This document shows, one piece after another, positions 44,655-53,046 of a DNA stretch of 64,000 nucleotides (its first letter is position 1; every line of letters starts with the position of its first letter). Under the pieces are notes generated by a model that saw nothing but the letters and a program-made list of their open reading frames with translations, made no database searches and was not told where the DNA came from. The position numbers and the translations under genes are program-made. Source of the stretch: an uncultured Reyranella sp. (GTDB lineage: Bacteria > Pseudomonadota > Alphaproteobacteria > Reyranellales > Reyranellaceae); contig CALDNT010000075.1 in assembly GCA_937915145.1 (NCBI GenBank), positions 1 to 64,000 of the forward strand, read 5' to 3'.

Positions 44655-45532
44655 TGAAACACCGCCGCGCCTTCACGCTCGGCCTCGGTGCCATCGTCGT
44701 CGCCCCGCTGTCCACACGGGCGCAGAAGCCACCGCGCACCGAGGCACCTCGTATCGTATCGGTCGGCAGCGCCTTGACGGAGATCGTCTATGCGCTGGCC
44801 GCCGAGTCGCTCCTGGTCGGGGTAGATACCACAAGCCTCTATCCGGCAGCGGCAAGGGCGCTGCCGCAGGTCGGCTACATGCGTGCGCTGTCGGCCGAAG
44901 GCGTGCTGTCGCTGAAGCCTACTCTGGTTATCGCGACGACGGCGGCCGGCCCGACTTCGACGCTCGACCAGTTGCGTGCGACGAGCATCGAAGTCCTCGT
45001 CCTGCCGGATCACTATGACTACGATAGCGTGGTCGCGAAAATCACGGCGGTCGGACATGCGACCGGCCGTGAGGCCAAGGCCGAGGCGATGATCGCGCGT
45101 GGCCGCGCCGAGATGGCCGAACTGGCCAGCAGGCTCGCGAAGGCGAGCAGCAAACCCCGCGTGCTGTTCCTGCTGTCGATGGGTGGCGGCGCTCCCCAGG
45201 CGGCGGGCCGCGACACCGCCGCCGACGGCATCATCCGGCTGGCCGGGGGTACCAACGCGATCGATGGCTATTCCGGGTACCGGCCGCTGACTCCGGAGGC
45301 GGTCATCGCCTCGCACGCCGACGTCGTGCTGGTGACGCGTCAGACCGTGGAGGCGATGGGTGGCATCGCCGCTGTCCTCAACCAGCCTGCGCTCAGCCTC
45401 ACGCCGGCCGGCCGGGCCGGCAAGGTACTGCAGTTCGACACGCTGCTGTTGCTCGGCTTCGGCCCGCGCATGCCACAGGCGGCACAGGAACTCGCCATGG
45501 CACTCCATCCCGAACTCGCGCGTGCGCCGTGA
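44651..45532 (+). CDS. hmuT: Haem ABC transporter, periplasmic binding protein
   Basis: A 293-residue class III periplasmic binding protein with a twin-Arg-like signal (MMKHRRAFTLGLGAIVV). PRIVSVGSALTEIVYALAAE is the HmuT opening, and the Tyr-containing loop VLPDHYDYDSVV is a likely haem-binding segment. It delivers haem to HmuUV. The ATG at 44651 overlaps the hmuS stop. Overlap with hmuU is by GTGA. Confidence 0.92.
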   Translation: MMKHRRAFTLGLGAIVVAPLSTRAQKPPRTEAPRIVSVGSALTEIVYALAAESLLVGVDTTSLYPAAARALPQVGYMRALSAEGVLSLKPTLVIATTAAGPTSTLDQLRATSIEVLVLPDHYDYDSVVAKITAVGHATGREAKAEAMIARGRAEMAELASRLAKASSKPRVLFLLSMGGGAPQAAGRDTAADGIIRLAGGTNAIDGYSGYRPLTPEAVIASHADVVLVTRQTVEAMGGIAAVLNQPALSLTPAGRAGKVLQFDTLLLLGFGPRMPQAAQELAMALHPELARAP

Positions 45533-46563
45533 CATCTTCGACCTTGCCGCGCGTCATTCCGCTCTTTGCACTTGCCGCCGCGGCGAGCGTGGTGAGCGCG
45601 CTATGCATCGGCGCATTCCCTGTCGGATTCGAGCAACTCCTGTCGGCCGTCGGCCTGTCCGCCGCCCCGCTCGACGACACGACCGCCGCGGTGCTCTACG
45701 CCATTCGGGCGCCGCGGGTGGTCGCGGCCTTCGCCGTCGGGGCGTCCCTCGCCGCCGGAGGGGCCGCGATGCAGAGCCTGTTCCGCAACCCGCTTGCCGA
45801 TCCCGGCCTGCTCGGTGTCTCCAGCGGCGCCGCACTTGCCGCTGTGTCGGTGATCGTACTGGGCGAAAAAATGTTCCATGTCGTGCCGCCGGAACTCAGA
45901 CCGTGGTGCCTGCCGGCCGCGGCATTCATCGGCGGCCTAGCCGCCACGGTCGTCGTCTATCGTATTGCCGCCCGCGAGGGCATCACACTGGTGGGCACAC
46001 TTCTCCTGGCAGGGATCGCGATCAACGCCCTCGCATCGGCCGGCATCGGTATGCTTGTATTTGTCGCTGACGAGCAACAGTTACGTACACTGATCTTCTG
46101 GACGATGGGCGGCTTCGGCGCCGTGACATGGGCGGCGATACTTCCCGCCTTGCTGGTGCTGGCCGTCAGCATCCCGACGTTGCTGCCCACTGCGCACCTG
46201 CTTGACGCACTGGCGCTGGGCGAACGCGAGGCCGGCCATATCGGCGTCGATGTCGAGCGATTGAAGCGTCGCCTCGTGACACAGGTGGCACTTGCCGTTG
46301 GCGCCGGCGTGGCGATCTCGGGTATCGTGGGCTTCGTCGGCTTGATCGCTCCGCATATCGTGCGTTTGCTGTTGGGGCCCGCTCACCGCACGCTATTGCC
46401 GGCGGCGGCACTGTTCGGCGGCGCATTCCTGGTGCTGGCCGACGCACTGGCTCGCACCATTGTCGCACCGGCCGAGTTGCCGATCGGTATTCTGACCGCA
46501 CTGGTTGGCGGCCCGTTTTTCCTCTGGCTGCTCGTTGGTCGCGCCGCCCGGGGAATCCCATGA
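45529..46563 (+). CDS. hmuU: Haem ABC transporter permease
   Basis: A 344-residue FecCD-family permease with about ten helices. VVAAFAVGASLAAGGAAMQS and RNPLADPGLLGVSSGAAL are standard family motifs, and GFVGLIAPHIVRLLLGP carries the loop that contacts the ATPase. It starts at GTG overlapping the hmuT stop and ends with an ATGA overlap into hmuV. Confidence 0.94.
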   Translation: MTSSTLPRVIPLFALAAAASVVSALCIGAFPVGFEQLLSAVGLSAAPLDDTTAAVLYAIRAPRVVAAFAVGASLAAGGAAMQSLFRNPLADPGLLGVSSGAALAAVSVIVLGEKMFHVVPPELRPWCLPAAAFIGGLAATVVVYRIAAREGITLVGTLLLAGIAINALASAGIGMLVFVADEQQLRTLIFWTMGGFGAVTWAAILPALLVLAVSIPTLLPTAHLLDALALGEREAGHIGVDVERLKRRLVTQVALAVGAGVAISGIVGFVGLIAPHIVRLLLGPAHRTLLPAAALFGGAFLVLADALARTIVAPAELPIGILTALVGGPFFLWLLVGRAARGIP

Positions 46564-47339
46564 GTCCGCTGCAAGCCATCGGAGTCGAGGTCCGTGCGCG
46601 CGACAAGGTTCTCATCCGCGATATCTCGCTCGACGTAACTCCCGGTGAATTCCTCGCCGTCATAGGTCCCAATGGCGCCGGCAAGAGCACGCTCCTGGGA
46701 GCCTTGGCCGGCGACCGCCCGCTCACGGCAGGCGAGGTCCTGCTCGCCGGCCGGCCACTCGCACACTGGACGAAGGCCGATCTCGCGCATCGCCGTGCCG
46801 TGTTGCCACAGAATTCCACAGTCGCCTTCGACTTCACCGGCCGGCAGATCGCCTCGCTCGGCATGCTCGCCCACCGCAACCGTCTATCCGACCGGCAAAT
46901 CGGCGCGCTTGCCGACCACGCCCTCGCGGAGACCGAAGCGCTCGCCTTCGCCGACCGGCCCTTCGCCGTGCTGTCCGGCGGCGAACGCCAACGGGTGCAG
47001 CTCGCCCGGGTCCTGGCGCAATGCGACGCTGACCCCGGACGCCGGCCTTTCCTGCTGCTCGACGAGCCAATCGCCGGCCTCGACCTCGCTCACCAGCATG
47101 CCGCCCTGGCCAGCGCCCGCCGCCGGGCCAACCGAGGCCTGGGCGTGCTGGCCGTCCTGCACGACCTCAACATGGCGGCGCGCTATGCCGACCGGGTCGC
47201 CATCATCGAGAATGGCCGGCTGACAGCACTGGGGCCGACCCGGTCGACGCTCGACCCGGAGCGTCTGTCAGCGGTCTTCGCCACACCGATCGTGCGGCTG
47301 GAGGCGGCCGGGGCGACAGCATTCCTAAGTCCAGGCTGA
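46560..47339 (+). CDS. hmuV: Haem ABC transporter ATPase
   Basis: A 259-residue ABC ATPase of the FepC/HmuV type: Walker A GPNGAGKST, signature LSGGERQRV, Walker B LLLDEP and the switch His in VLHDLN. It powers haem import with HmuU. Last gene of the haem operon; the srf genes begin 76 bases later on the same strand. Confidence 0.94.
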   Translation: MSPLQAIGVEVRARDKVLIRDISLDVTPGEFLAVIGPNGAGKSTLLGALAGDRPLTAGEVLLAGRPLAHWTKADLAHRRAVLPQNSTVAFDFTGRQIASLGMLAHRNRLSDRQIGALADHALAETEALAFADRPFAVLSGGERQRVQLARVLAQCDADPGRRPFLLLDEPIAGLDLAHQHAALASARRRANRGLGVLAVLHDLNMAARYADRVAIIENGRLTALGPTRSTLDPERLSAVFATPIVRLEAAGATAFLSPG

Positions 47340-47415
47340 AACGTGCCGAATCGGACATAAACCCGCCGGATTCGACCGATGATATGCTGCCTAAGACAAA
47401 CAAGCACGGCAGCGA

Positions 47416-48630
47416 ATGGGCAAACGCCCCACTCTCCTCCTCACGACGCGATTGGGCGTCCGGCCGCTCGGCGTGCGCGGCGATCCGCTGCACGCTGTGG
47501 CAGGCCAGTTGCTGTCCGTGATCCGGCGGCGGTTGGGCGATGGCCCCGCCGACCTGCTGGCCGACCCGCAGCTTCGCGAATCGGACGACGGCATCGACTG
47601 GTACACTGCGCAGCAGGGCGAGGTGCGCCGTCTCGCCGAGTTAGACGAGAGCGAACGGACCGAAGTTCTGCAGACCATCGAGGCGCATCTCGCCTCGATC
47701 CGCACGCTTGGCGCACAATTGCAGGCCTCGGACTCGAGCGAGGAGGCCCGCCTGATCGGCCATTCGCTCGAACTCGCCACGACCCGGCCATCGGATGACT
47801 TCATCTATGTAGTGGATGGCCAACCGGTGATCGTCGCCTGGGGTTACGAGGCCGACGCCACCGCAAGCCTCCAGACCTTCGCCTCACCTCTCGTGCCGCG
47901 ACCGGCGCAGCCGATCGCCACGATGGTGAGCGCCCCCATGACCGCCCTGCCGGCGCAGCTTGGCTGGGCGCCGTGGCTCAGCGCACTGTTGTTCGGCCTC
48001 CTTCTGCTGCTGCTCCTGTTGCTCACCTCCTGGCTGCTGCGTACTTGCAGCCCGACCGATCCGACGTTGAATGTCGCGACCCTTGAAACGCCTGCGCCGC
48101 CCGCACCCGAGGCGCCGCCCGATCCGACACCACTGCTGAAGGCATCGCTCGACGAGGCACAAAGCGATGACAAGCGGCTCAAGGCGGAACTCCTGGCACT
48201 CCAAGCCGACCTCAAGACCAAGCTGGACCAATGCAAGCCGGTCGAGCCGCCCAAGCCACCGCCTGTGGCAAAGCTCGCCCCCCCACCTCCACCGCAGGCC
48301 TCGGTGCCGCCGACCAGCCGGCCGCCGCCAGGTCAACTGCCGTGCGATTGGTCGGGCGATTCGGGCGGTGAAGGCATCACGCGCAACAGGCACTATTTGG
48401 GCGCCAAGCCAGGATTTGTCGCCATCAACTACAATCTGTATGTCCGTCCCGACGACATTAAGGTCATTTATCGCGGCCAGGTGCTTAACGGCACCGGCGG
48501 ACCGCGCAGCGGTCGCGGCGGATTCGGCTTCGACTGGAAGCCGGTCGCCGGGGATTATTCGGTCGATGTCGTCGTAACAGGACAGATGCTGGGCACGCGC
48601 TGGAACTACGCCATGACATGTCCACGTTGA
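47416..48630 (+). CDS. SrfA-like membrane protein with jelly-roll C-terminus
   Basis: A 404-residue bitopic protein, first gene of the srf operon. The N-terminal ~180 residues carry a conserved domain with GIDWYTAQQGEVRRL and YVVDGQPVIVAWGYEAD, matching SrfA-family proteins. A leucine-rich helix lies at about 185-210, then a Pro-rich linker, a short coiled coil (about 235-270) and a C-terminal beta domain (GFVAINYNLYVRPDDIKVIY, ending WNYAMTCPR) resembling a P-domain/jelly roll. The N-terminal half is paralogous to the next gene; the C-terminal halves are unrelated. SrfA function is not established. Confidence 0.75.
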   Translation: MGKRPTLLLTTRLGVRPLGVRGDPLHAVAGQLLSVIRRRLGDGPADLLADPQLRESDDGIDWYTAQQGEVRRLAELDESERTEVLQTIEAHLASIRTLGAQLQASDSSEEARLIGHSLELATTRPSDDFIYVVDGQPVIVAWGYEADATASLQTFASPLVPRPAQPIATMVSAPMTALPAQLGWAPWLSALLFGLLLLLLLLLTSWLLRTCSPTDPTLNVATLETPAPPAPEAPPDPTPLLKASLDEAQSDDKRLKAELLALQADLKTKLDQCKPVEPPKPPPVAKLAPPPPPQASVPPTSRPPPGQLPCDWSGDSGGEGITRNRHYLGAKPGFVAINYNLYVRPDDIKVIYRGQVLNGTGGPRSGRGGFGFDWKPVAGDYSVDVVVTGQMLGTRWNYAMTCPR

Positions 48631-48639
48631 GGAACAAAG

Positions 48640-50037
48640 ATGGCAGCTGGTCCGCTCCTCGTCAGTGAACCGCTTCAGCGGTACCGCGCGCTGGGCCTGG
48701 CGGGCGATCCCGTTTGGCGGGCGGCCGGCCAACTGCGCACCGCCATCGCCGCGCGGCTGTCGCGCGAGCACGCCGATCTGCTGGCGACCCCCGAAGTCGA
48801 TCCCACTGGACGCCGCATCGACTGGTATGCCCCCTTCGAGGGTGAAGTCCGCCGGCTCGGCGACTTAGCCGAGGCCGAGCGCACGCAGTTGCTCGACAAG
48901 GTTCAGCAACTGCACAGCGACCTCGCCCGGCTGGCGGACTCGATGGAATCGCCGGAACGTTCGAGTGCCGAACGGAATTTCGCGCGCTTGCTGCGCCATT
49001 CCCTCACGGCACCGGGTGAAGAGACGCTCTACGTCGTGGGCGACAAGCCAGTGATGACGTTCTGGGGGTTCACCGCCGACGCCAGCCTGCCTGGGGTCTT
49101 TCTCGCCAGCCCACCCGTGCCGACACCATCGACCACGCGGCCGGCCGCGATGCTGGTATCGGCGCCCGCCATTGCGGTTACCACGCCTCGGTCGACCTGG
49201 TGGCAATGGCTGCTTCTGGCCTTGCTTCTGCTGCTGCTGCTGGCATTGCTCGCCTGGCTGGTGCGGCCCTACCTGCCGAGACTCGAGCCCACGCTCGAAG
49301 CCGAGGCCCGCGAACGGGCGCTCAGCCTGGCCGTCCTCCATCCGCTCGAATTTCAACAGACCCGCGCCGGTACCCTGCAGCAGGACAATGAAAATCTGCG
49401 GCTCGAGCTGGCGCGCCTTACCGATGAACTGGCGCAGCGTGGCGGCGATTGCACGGCCGGCATCATCGGACCGGGCGGCGTTATTGTGGATGGTATCGTC
49501 CCGGGAGCGCCGATCGAGCGCGGCGCAGCACCGGATCGGATTTCACCGACCGGCGTTGATGTAGCCGACAAGACCGACAACAAGGGTGGCACTAAGGGCC
49601 CTGACGAACAGAACAAGGAAAAGGCAGCGGACGCCAAAGACCAGCCAAAGAAGGACGAGCCCAAGCCCATGGTCGTGCCGCCGGAGGCGAAGCAGAAACA
49701 GGATTTGGCATTCCTGAAGGGCGACTGGCACTCGCGTACCGGGTTGGCCACGGCGAGCGGCGAGAAGGATCTGCGCCCCAGCTACACGCTGGACGACAAG
49801 GGCAAGGGCAAAGTGAGCTTTGTGCAAAGGAACGGCGCGTCCTGCGAGGCTCCGGCCGAGGCACGCTGGGACAACGGCAAGCTGGTGATCGAGGAGAAGG
49901 CCAATCCCAAGTGCAGCGACGGCAAGACTTACGTCCGCAACACGGTCAATTGCGAGGTCGACGCCGTTGGCGTCGCCCAATGCAAGGGCAGCCAGCCGGG
50001 CGATAAGCGCAGCTATCAGGTGCAGATTGGCCGCTGA
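48640..50037 (+). CDS. SrfA-like membrane protein with Cys-containing C-terminal domain
   Basis: A 465-residue protein, paralogue of the preceding one: RIDWYAPFEGEVRRLGDL and YVVGDKPVMTFWGFTAD align with its N-terminal domain, and the Leu-rich helix occurs at the same place (about 187-210). A coiled coil (about 245-270) and a charged linker (about 305-350) follow. The C-terminal ~100 residues (FLKGDWHSRTGLATASG, VSFVQRNGASCEAPAEARW, four Cys) form the domain characteristic of SrfA family proteins. It begins 9 bases after the first paralogue. Confidence 0.8.
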   Translation: MAAGPLLVSEPLQRYRALGLAGDPVWRAAGQLRTAIAARLSREHADLLATPEVDPTGRRIDWYAPFEGEVRRLGDLAEAERTQLLDKVQQLHSDLARLADSMESPERSSAERNFARLLRHSLTAPGEETLYVVGDKPVMTFWGFTADASLPGVFLASPPVPTPSTTRPAAMLVSAPAIAVTTPRSTWWQWLLLALLLLLLLALLAWLVRPYLPRLEPTLEAEARERALSLAVLHPLEFQQTRAGTLQQDNENLRLELARLTDELAQRGGDCTAGIIGPGGVIVDGIVPGAPIERGAAPDRISPTGVDVADKTDNKGGTKGPDEQNKEKAADAKDQPKKDEPKPMVVPPEAKQKQDLAFLKGDWHSRTGLATASGEKDLRPSYTLDDKGKGKVSFVQRNGASCEAPAEARWDNGKLVIEEKANPKCSDGKTYVRNTVNCEVDAVGVAQCKGSQPGDKRSYQVQIGR

Positions 50038-50064
50038 GTCCCTAGAGTGAACCGATAGCCACAA

Positions 50065-53040
50065 ATGCATGACATGAGCGATCTCGCCCGCCTGCCGAGC
50101 TACCCTAGTCCGACGACTCTGATCGCCCGGTCCGGCATTCAGTTCCTCGATTTCGGCTTCGACCCGGTGCGCCTGAAGGTGCGCGAATGGGGGTTCCACG
50201 ACGCTGCGGCCGCCAATGTCGTCGATGATCTGGTGCAGCTCGATTTCGACGAAGGCCGCGGCCAGTACGAGGTCGTCGAGGCTGGCCGTCGCCGCGCCGC
50301 TGAGCCGAACCTCGTGGTGACCGCCAAGGATGCACTTGCACCCTTTCTGGACAAATGGGTGCCGGTGCCGTTTCTGCAAGTCCGGCCCAACAGCCAGTTC
50401 CGCGAAGGTCCGGCCGACTGGGCGCGCGTGCGCGTGGTCGACCTCGAAGCCCGCTACGGCGCCGGTTACCGCGACGAGCAGGGCAACCGCTACCGCGCCG
50501 TTCTTGCCTTCGATACCGGCCTGATCGCCGAGGCCGAGGGTCGCGCCTATCTCGCCCCTTCGCCCAAGGACGTGACGTCAGGCGCGCTGTTTGCGTTGGC
50601 GCCACAACAGCGCGCCAACCACTGGCTGCTGCGCCAGGACTGGATGAGCCAGTGGCTGGAGGAGCTGTTCCGCGAGCTGCATCCGCGCGCTACGCTCGAG
50701 GAAGTCGACACCGACATCAAGCAGAAGCCCCAGGAGGCAACCGCACGGTACCTCGCCTTCCTCGGCCTGCTGGCGGCGGCAGCGCATTTCCCACCGATCA
50801 AATTGGTGGGTGATGCCGAGCGACCGGGCCGCGGCGCGATCGAAGTCGACCTCGTGCTCGATGTCGGCAATTCGCGGACCTGCGGCCTGCTGATCGAGGC
50901 GGCAGGCGATCTTGGCGTCAACCTGAACGATTCCTATGAACTTGCGCTCCGCGACCTCTCGCATCCGGAGTGCGTCCATACCAAACCGTTCGAATCGCGC
51001 GTCGAATTCGCGCAAGCTTGGTTCGGCAAGAACCACCTCTCGCGCCTGGGTGGCCGTGCCGACGCCTTCGTCTGGCCGACCATGACCCGCGTCGGCCCCG
51101 AAGCGACGCGTCTCGCCGCGCGGCGGCGCGGCACCGAGGGTAATACCGGCATGTCGAGCCCCAAGCGCTATCTGTGGGACGAGGAGCCGCAACCCCGCGA
51201 ATGGCGCTTCAATGCCGCCTATGCCCAGGACCAGACCGCGATGCCGGCCGCCGCCGGTCCCATGGCCCAGCTCGTCAATCAGAAGGGTGAACCGCTGCAC
51301 TTGGTCGATGCCGACGCGGATTCGGCCGACCACCTGCCGGTGTTCGAACCACTCTATTCGCGTTCCTCGGTGATGACCTTCGTGCTGTCCGAGGTTCTGC
51401 TGCAGGCGCTGACGCTCATGAACTCGCCGCAGCAGCGCGGCAGGCGCGCCCATGCAGAAACGCCACGGCGGCTGCGTCGCATCGTGCTGACCCTGCCGAC
51501 CGGCATGCCGCTAGCCGAGCGCCTGATCTTCCGCAAGCGCGCCGAGGCCGCGCGCGACCTCGTCTGGATGATGATGGGCTGGAAGCTCGACGACCCCGCG
51601 GCGCCGGCACCGCGCGTGCTGACCGACTGGGACGAGGCAAGCTGCACCCAGCTGGTCTATCTCTACACCGAGGTTGCGCGCAATTTCGGCGGCGATGCCC
51701 GGCGCTTCTTCCAAATCGCCCGCAAGCCGCGCGGCCGCGCCACCGAGGAGACGATCAACATCGCCAGCATAGATGTCGGCGGCGGCACGACAGATCTCAT
51801 CATCAATTCCTACCGGCTCGAGGGCGCCGGCACGTCGGTGACGCTGTTCCCGGAGCAGAAGTTCCGCGAGGGCTTCAACGTGGCGGGCGATGATATCCTG
51901 TTGCGTGTCGTGCAGGGCCATGTGCTGCCACCGATCGAAGCGGCGATGCGCGCCACCGGCATTGCCAACCCCGCCGACCTGATGGCCGAGCTGGTGGGCG
52001 GCGATCGCGGCGGCGAAGACGTGATCCATCGCAACCTGCGCCAGCAGTTCGCGTTGCAGATCGCCCATCCCGTGGCGTTGGAGTTCCTGCGCGCCGCCGA
52101 GACTTTCGATCCGACCTCGGGCATCGTGGCCGCCGAACCGCGGACCTACGACTCGTTCTTCCCCGGCGGCGCCAAGCCGTCGGACGAGGTTGTAACTTTC
52201 GTCAACGACGCGGCGCGCAAACGCGGCGCCGAGGGGTTCGACCTCAAAGGCGTGGTCTTTCCAGTCGATCTGCCGAACCTCGACAAGACGGTGCGGGCCG
52301 AAATGGCGCGTGTGCTGGCACCGCTCGCCGAGATCGTGCACGCCTACGACTGCGACATCCTGCTGCTCTCTGGCCGGCCCTCGCGCCTGCCTGGCATCCG
52401 CTCGCTGGTGATGGAGCTGCTGCCGCTGCCGCCGGAGCGGGTAATCTCCCTGCATGAATACCGCGTCGGCGCCTGGTATCCGTTCCGCGACGCGCGCCTC
52501 AGGGTCGAGGATCCCAAGACCACGGTGGCCGTGGGCGCGATGATCGCCGCCCTCGCCCAGTCACAACTGCCCGACTTCTCGTTTCGCTCGGACCTGCTGC
52601 GTTCCAAGAGCATCGCCAAGTTCATCGGCAAGCTCGACGGCGGCGGACGGCTGCAGAAGGATGACCTGGTCTATCGCGACGTCGATCTAGATAATCGCGA
52701 CTACGAACTGCCGGAGGCCACCTTCGAGTTCCGCGGGCCTATGTGGCTCGGCGCCCGCCAGCTCGACTTGGTGCGCTGGCCGGCTGGCCGTCTTTATGCC
52801 CTGGAGTTCGCCAGGCCGGAATACGCCGAACGTCATGCCCGCGAGACGCCGTTCAAGATCGCGCTTGCCCGGGTAAAACCCAAGGACAAGGACTCGGGCG
52901 ATGTCGAGCGCTTTCGCCTGCGCCAGATCACCAACCGCGACGGCCGCGCCGTGGCACTCGATCGCCTGACGCTCCGCCTGCAAACATTGCCGCGCCGTGA
53001 GGGCTACTGGCTCGACACCGGCATGCTGAAGACGGGTTGA
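50065..53040 (+). CDS. srfB: SrfB family protein, actin/Hsp70-like ATPase fold
   Basis: A 991-residue protein, the normal length for SrfB. It has the three nucleotide motifs of the actin/Hsp70 superfamily: phosphate-1 LVLDVGNSRTCG (about 263-274), phosphate-2 SIDVGGGTTDLII (about 568-580) and the adenosine motif ILLLSGRPSRLPG (about 764-776). SrfB was named as a SsrB-regulated factor in Salmonella; its biochemical role is unknown. The ATPase assignment rests on these motifs. ATG at 50074 is an alternative start. It ends 6 bases before the GTPase-like gene. Confidence 0.85.
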   Translation: MHDMSDLARLPSYPSPTTLIARSGIQFLDFGFDPVRLKVREWGFHDAAAANVVDDLVQLDFDEGRGQYEVVEAGRRRAAEPNLVVTAKDALAPFLDKWVPVPFLQVRPNSQFREGPADWARVRVVDLEARYGAGYRDEQGNRYRAVLAFDTGLIAEAEGRAYLAPSPKDVTSGALFALAPQQRANHWLLRQDWMSQWLEELFRELHPRATLEEVDTDIKQKPQEATARYLAFLGLLAAAAHFPPIKLVGDAERPGRGAIEVDLVLDVGNSRTCGLLIEAAGDLGVNLNDSYELALRDLSHPECVHTKPFESRVEFAQAWFGKNHLSRLGGRADAFVWPTMTRVGPEATRLAARRRGTEGNTGMSSPKRYLWDEEPQPREWRFNAAYAQDQTAMPAAAGPMAQLVNQKGEPLHLVDADADSADHLPVFEPLYSRSSVMTFVLSEVLLQALTLMNSPQQRGRRAHAETPRRLRRIVLTLPTGMPLAERLIFRKRAEAARDLVWMMMGWKLDDPAAPAPRVLTDWDEASCTQLVYLYTEVARNFGGDARRFFQIARKPRGRATEETINIASIDVGGGTTDLIINSYRLEGAGTSVTLFPEQKFREGFNVAGDDILLRVVQGHVLPPIEAAMRATGIANPADLMAELVGGDRGGEDVIHRNLRQQFALQIAHPVALEFLRAAETFDPTSGIVAAEPRTYDSFFPGGAKPSDEVVTFVNDAARKRGAEGFDLKGVVFPVDLPNLDKTVRAEMARVLAPLAEIVHAYDCDILLLSGRPSRLPGIRSLVMELLPLPPERVISLHEYRVGAWYPFRDARLRVEDPKTTVAVGAMIAALAQSQLPDFSFRSDLLRSKSIAKFIGKLDGGGRLQKDDLVYRDVDLDNRDYELPEATFEFRGPMWLGARQLDLVRWPAGRLYALEFARPEYAERHARETPFKIALARVKPKDKDSGDVERFRLRQITNRDGRAVALDRLTLRLQTLPRREGYWLDTGMLKTG

Positions 53041-53046
53041 GGAAAA

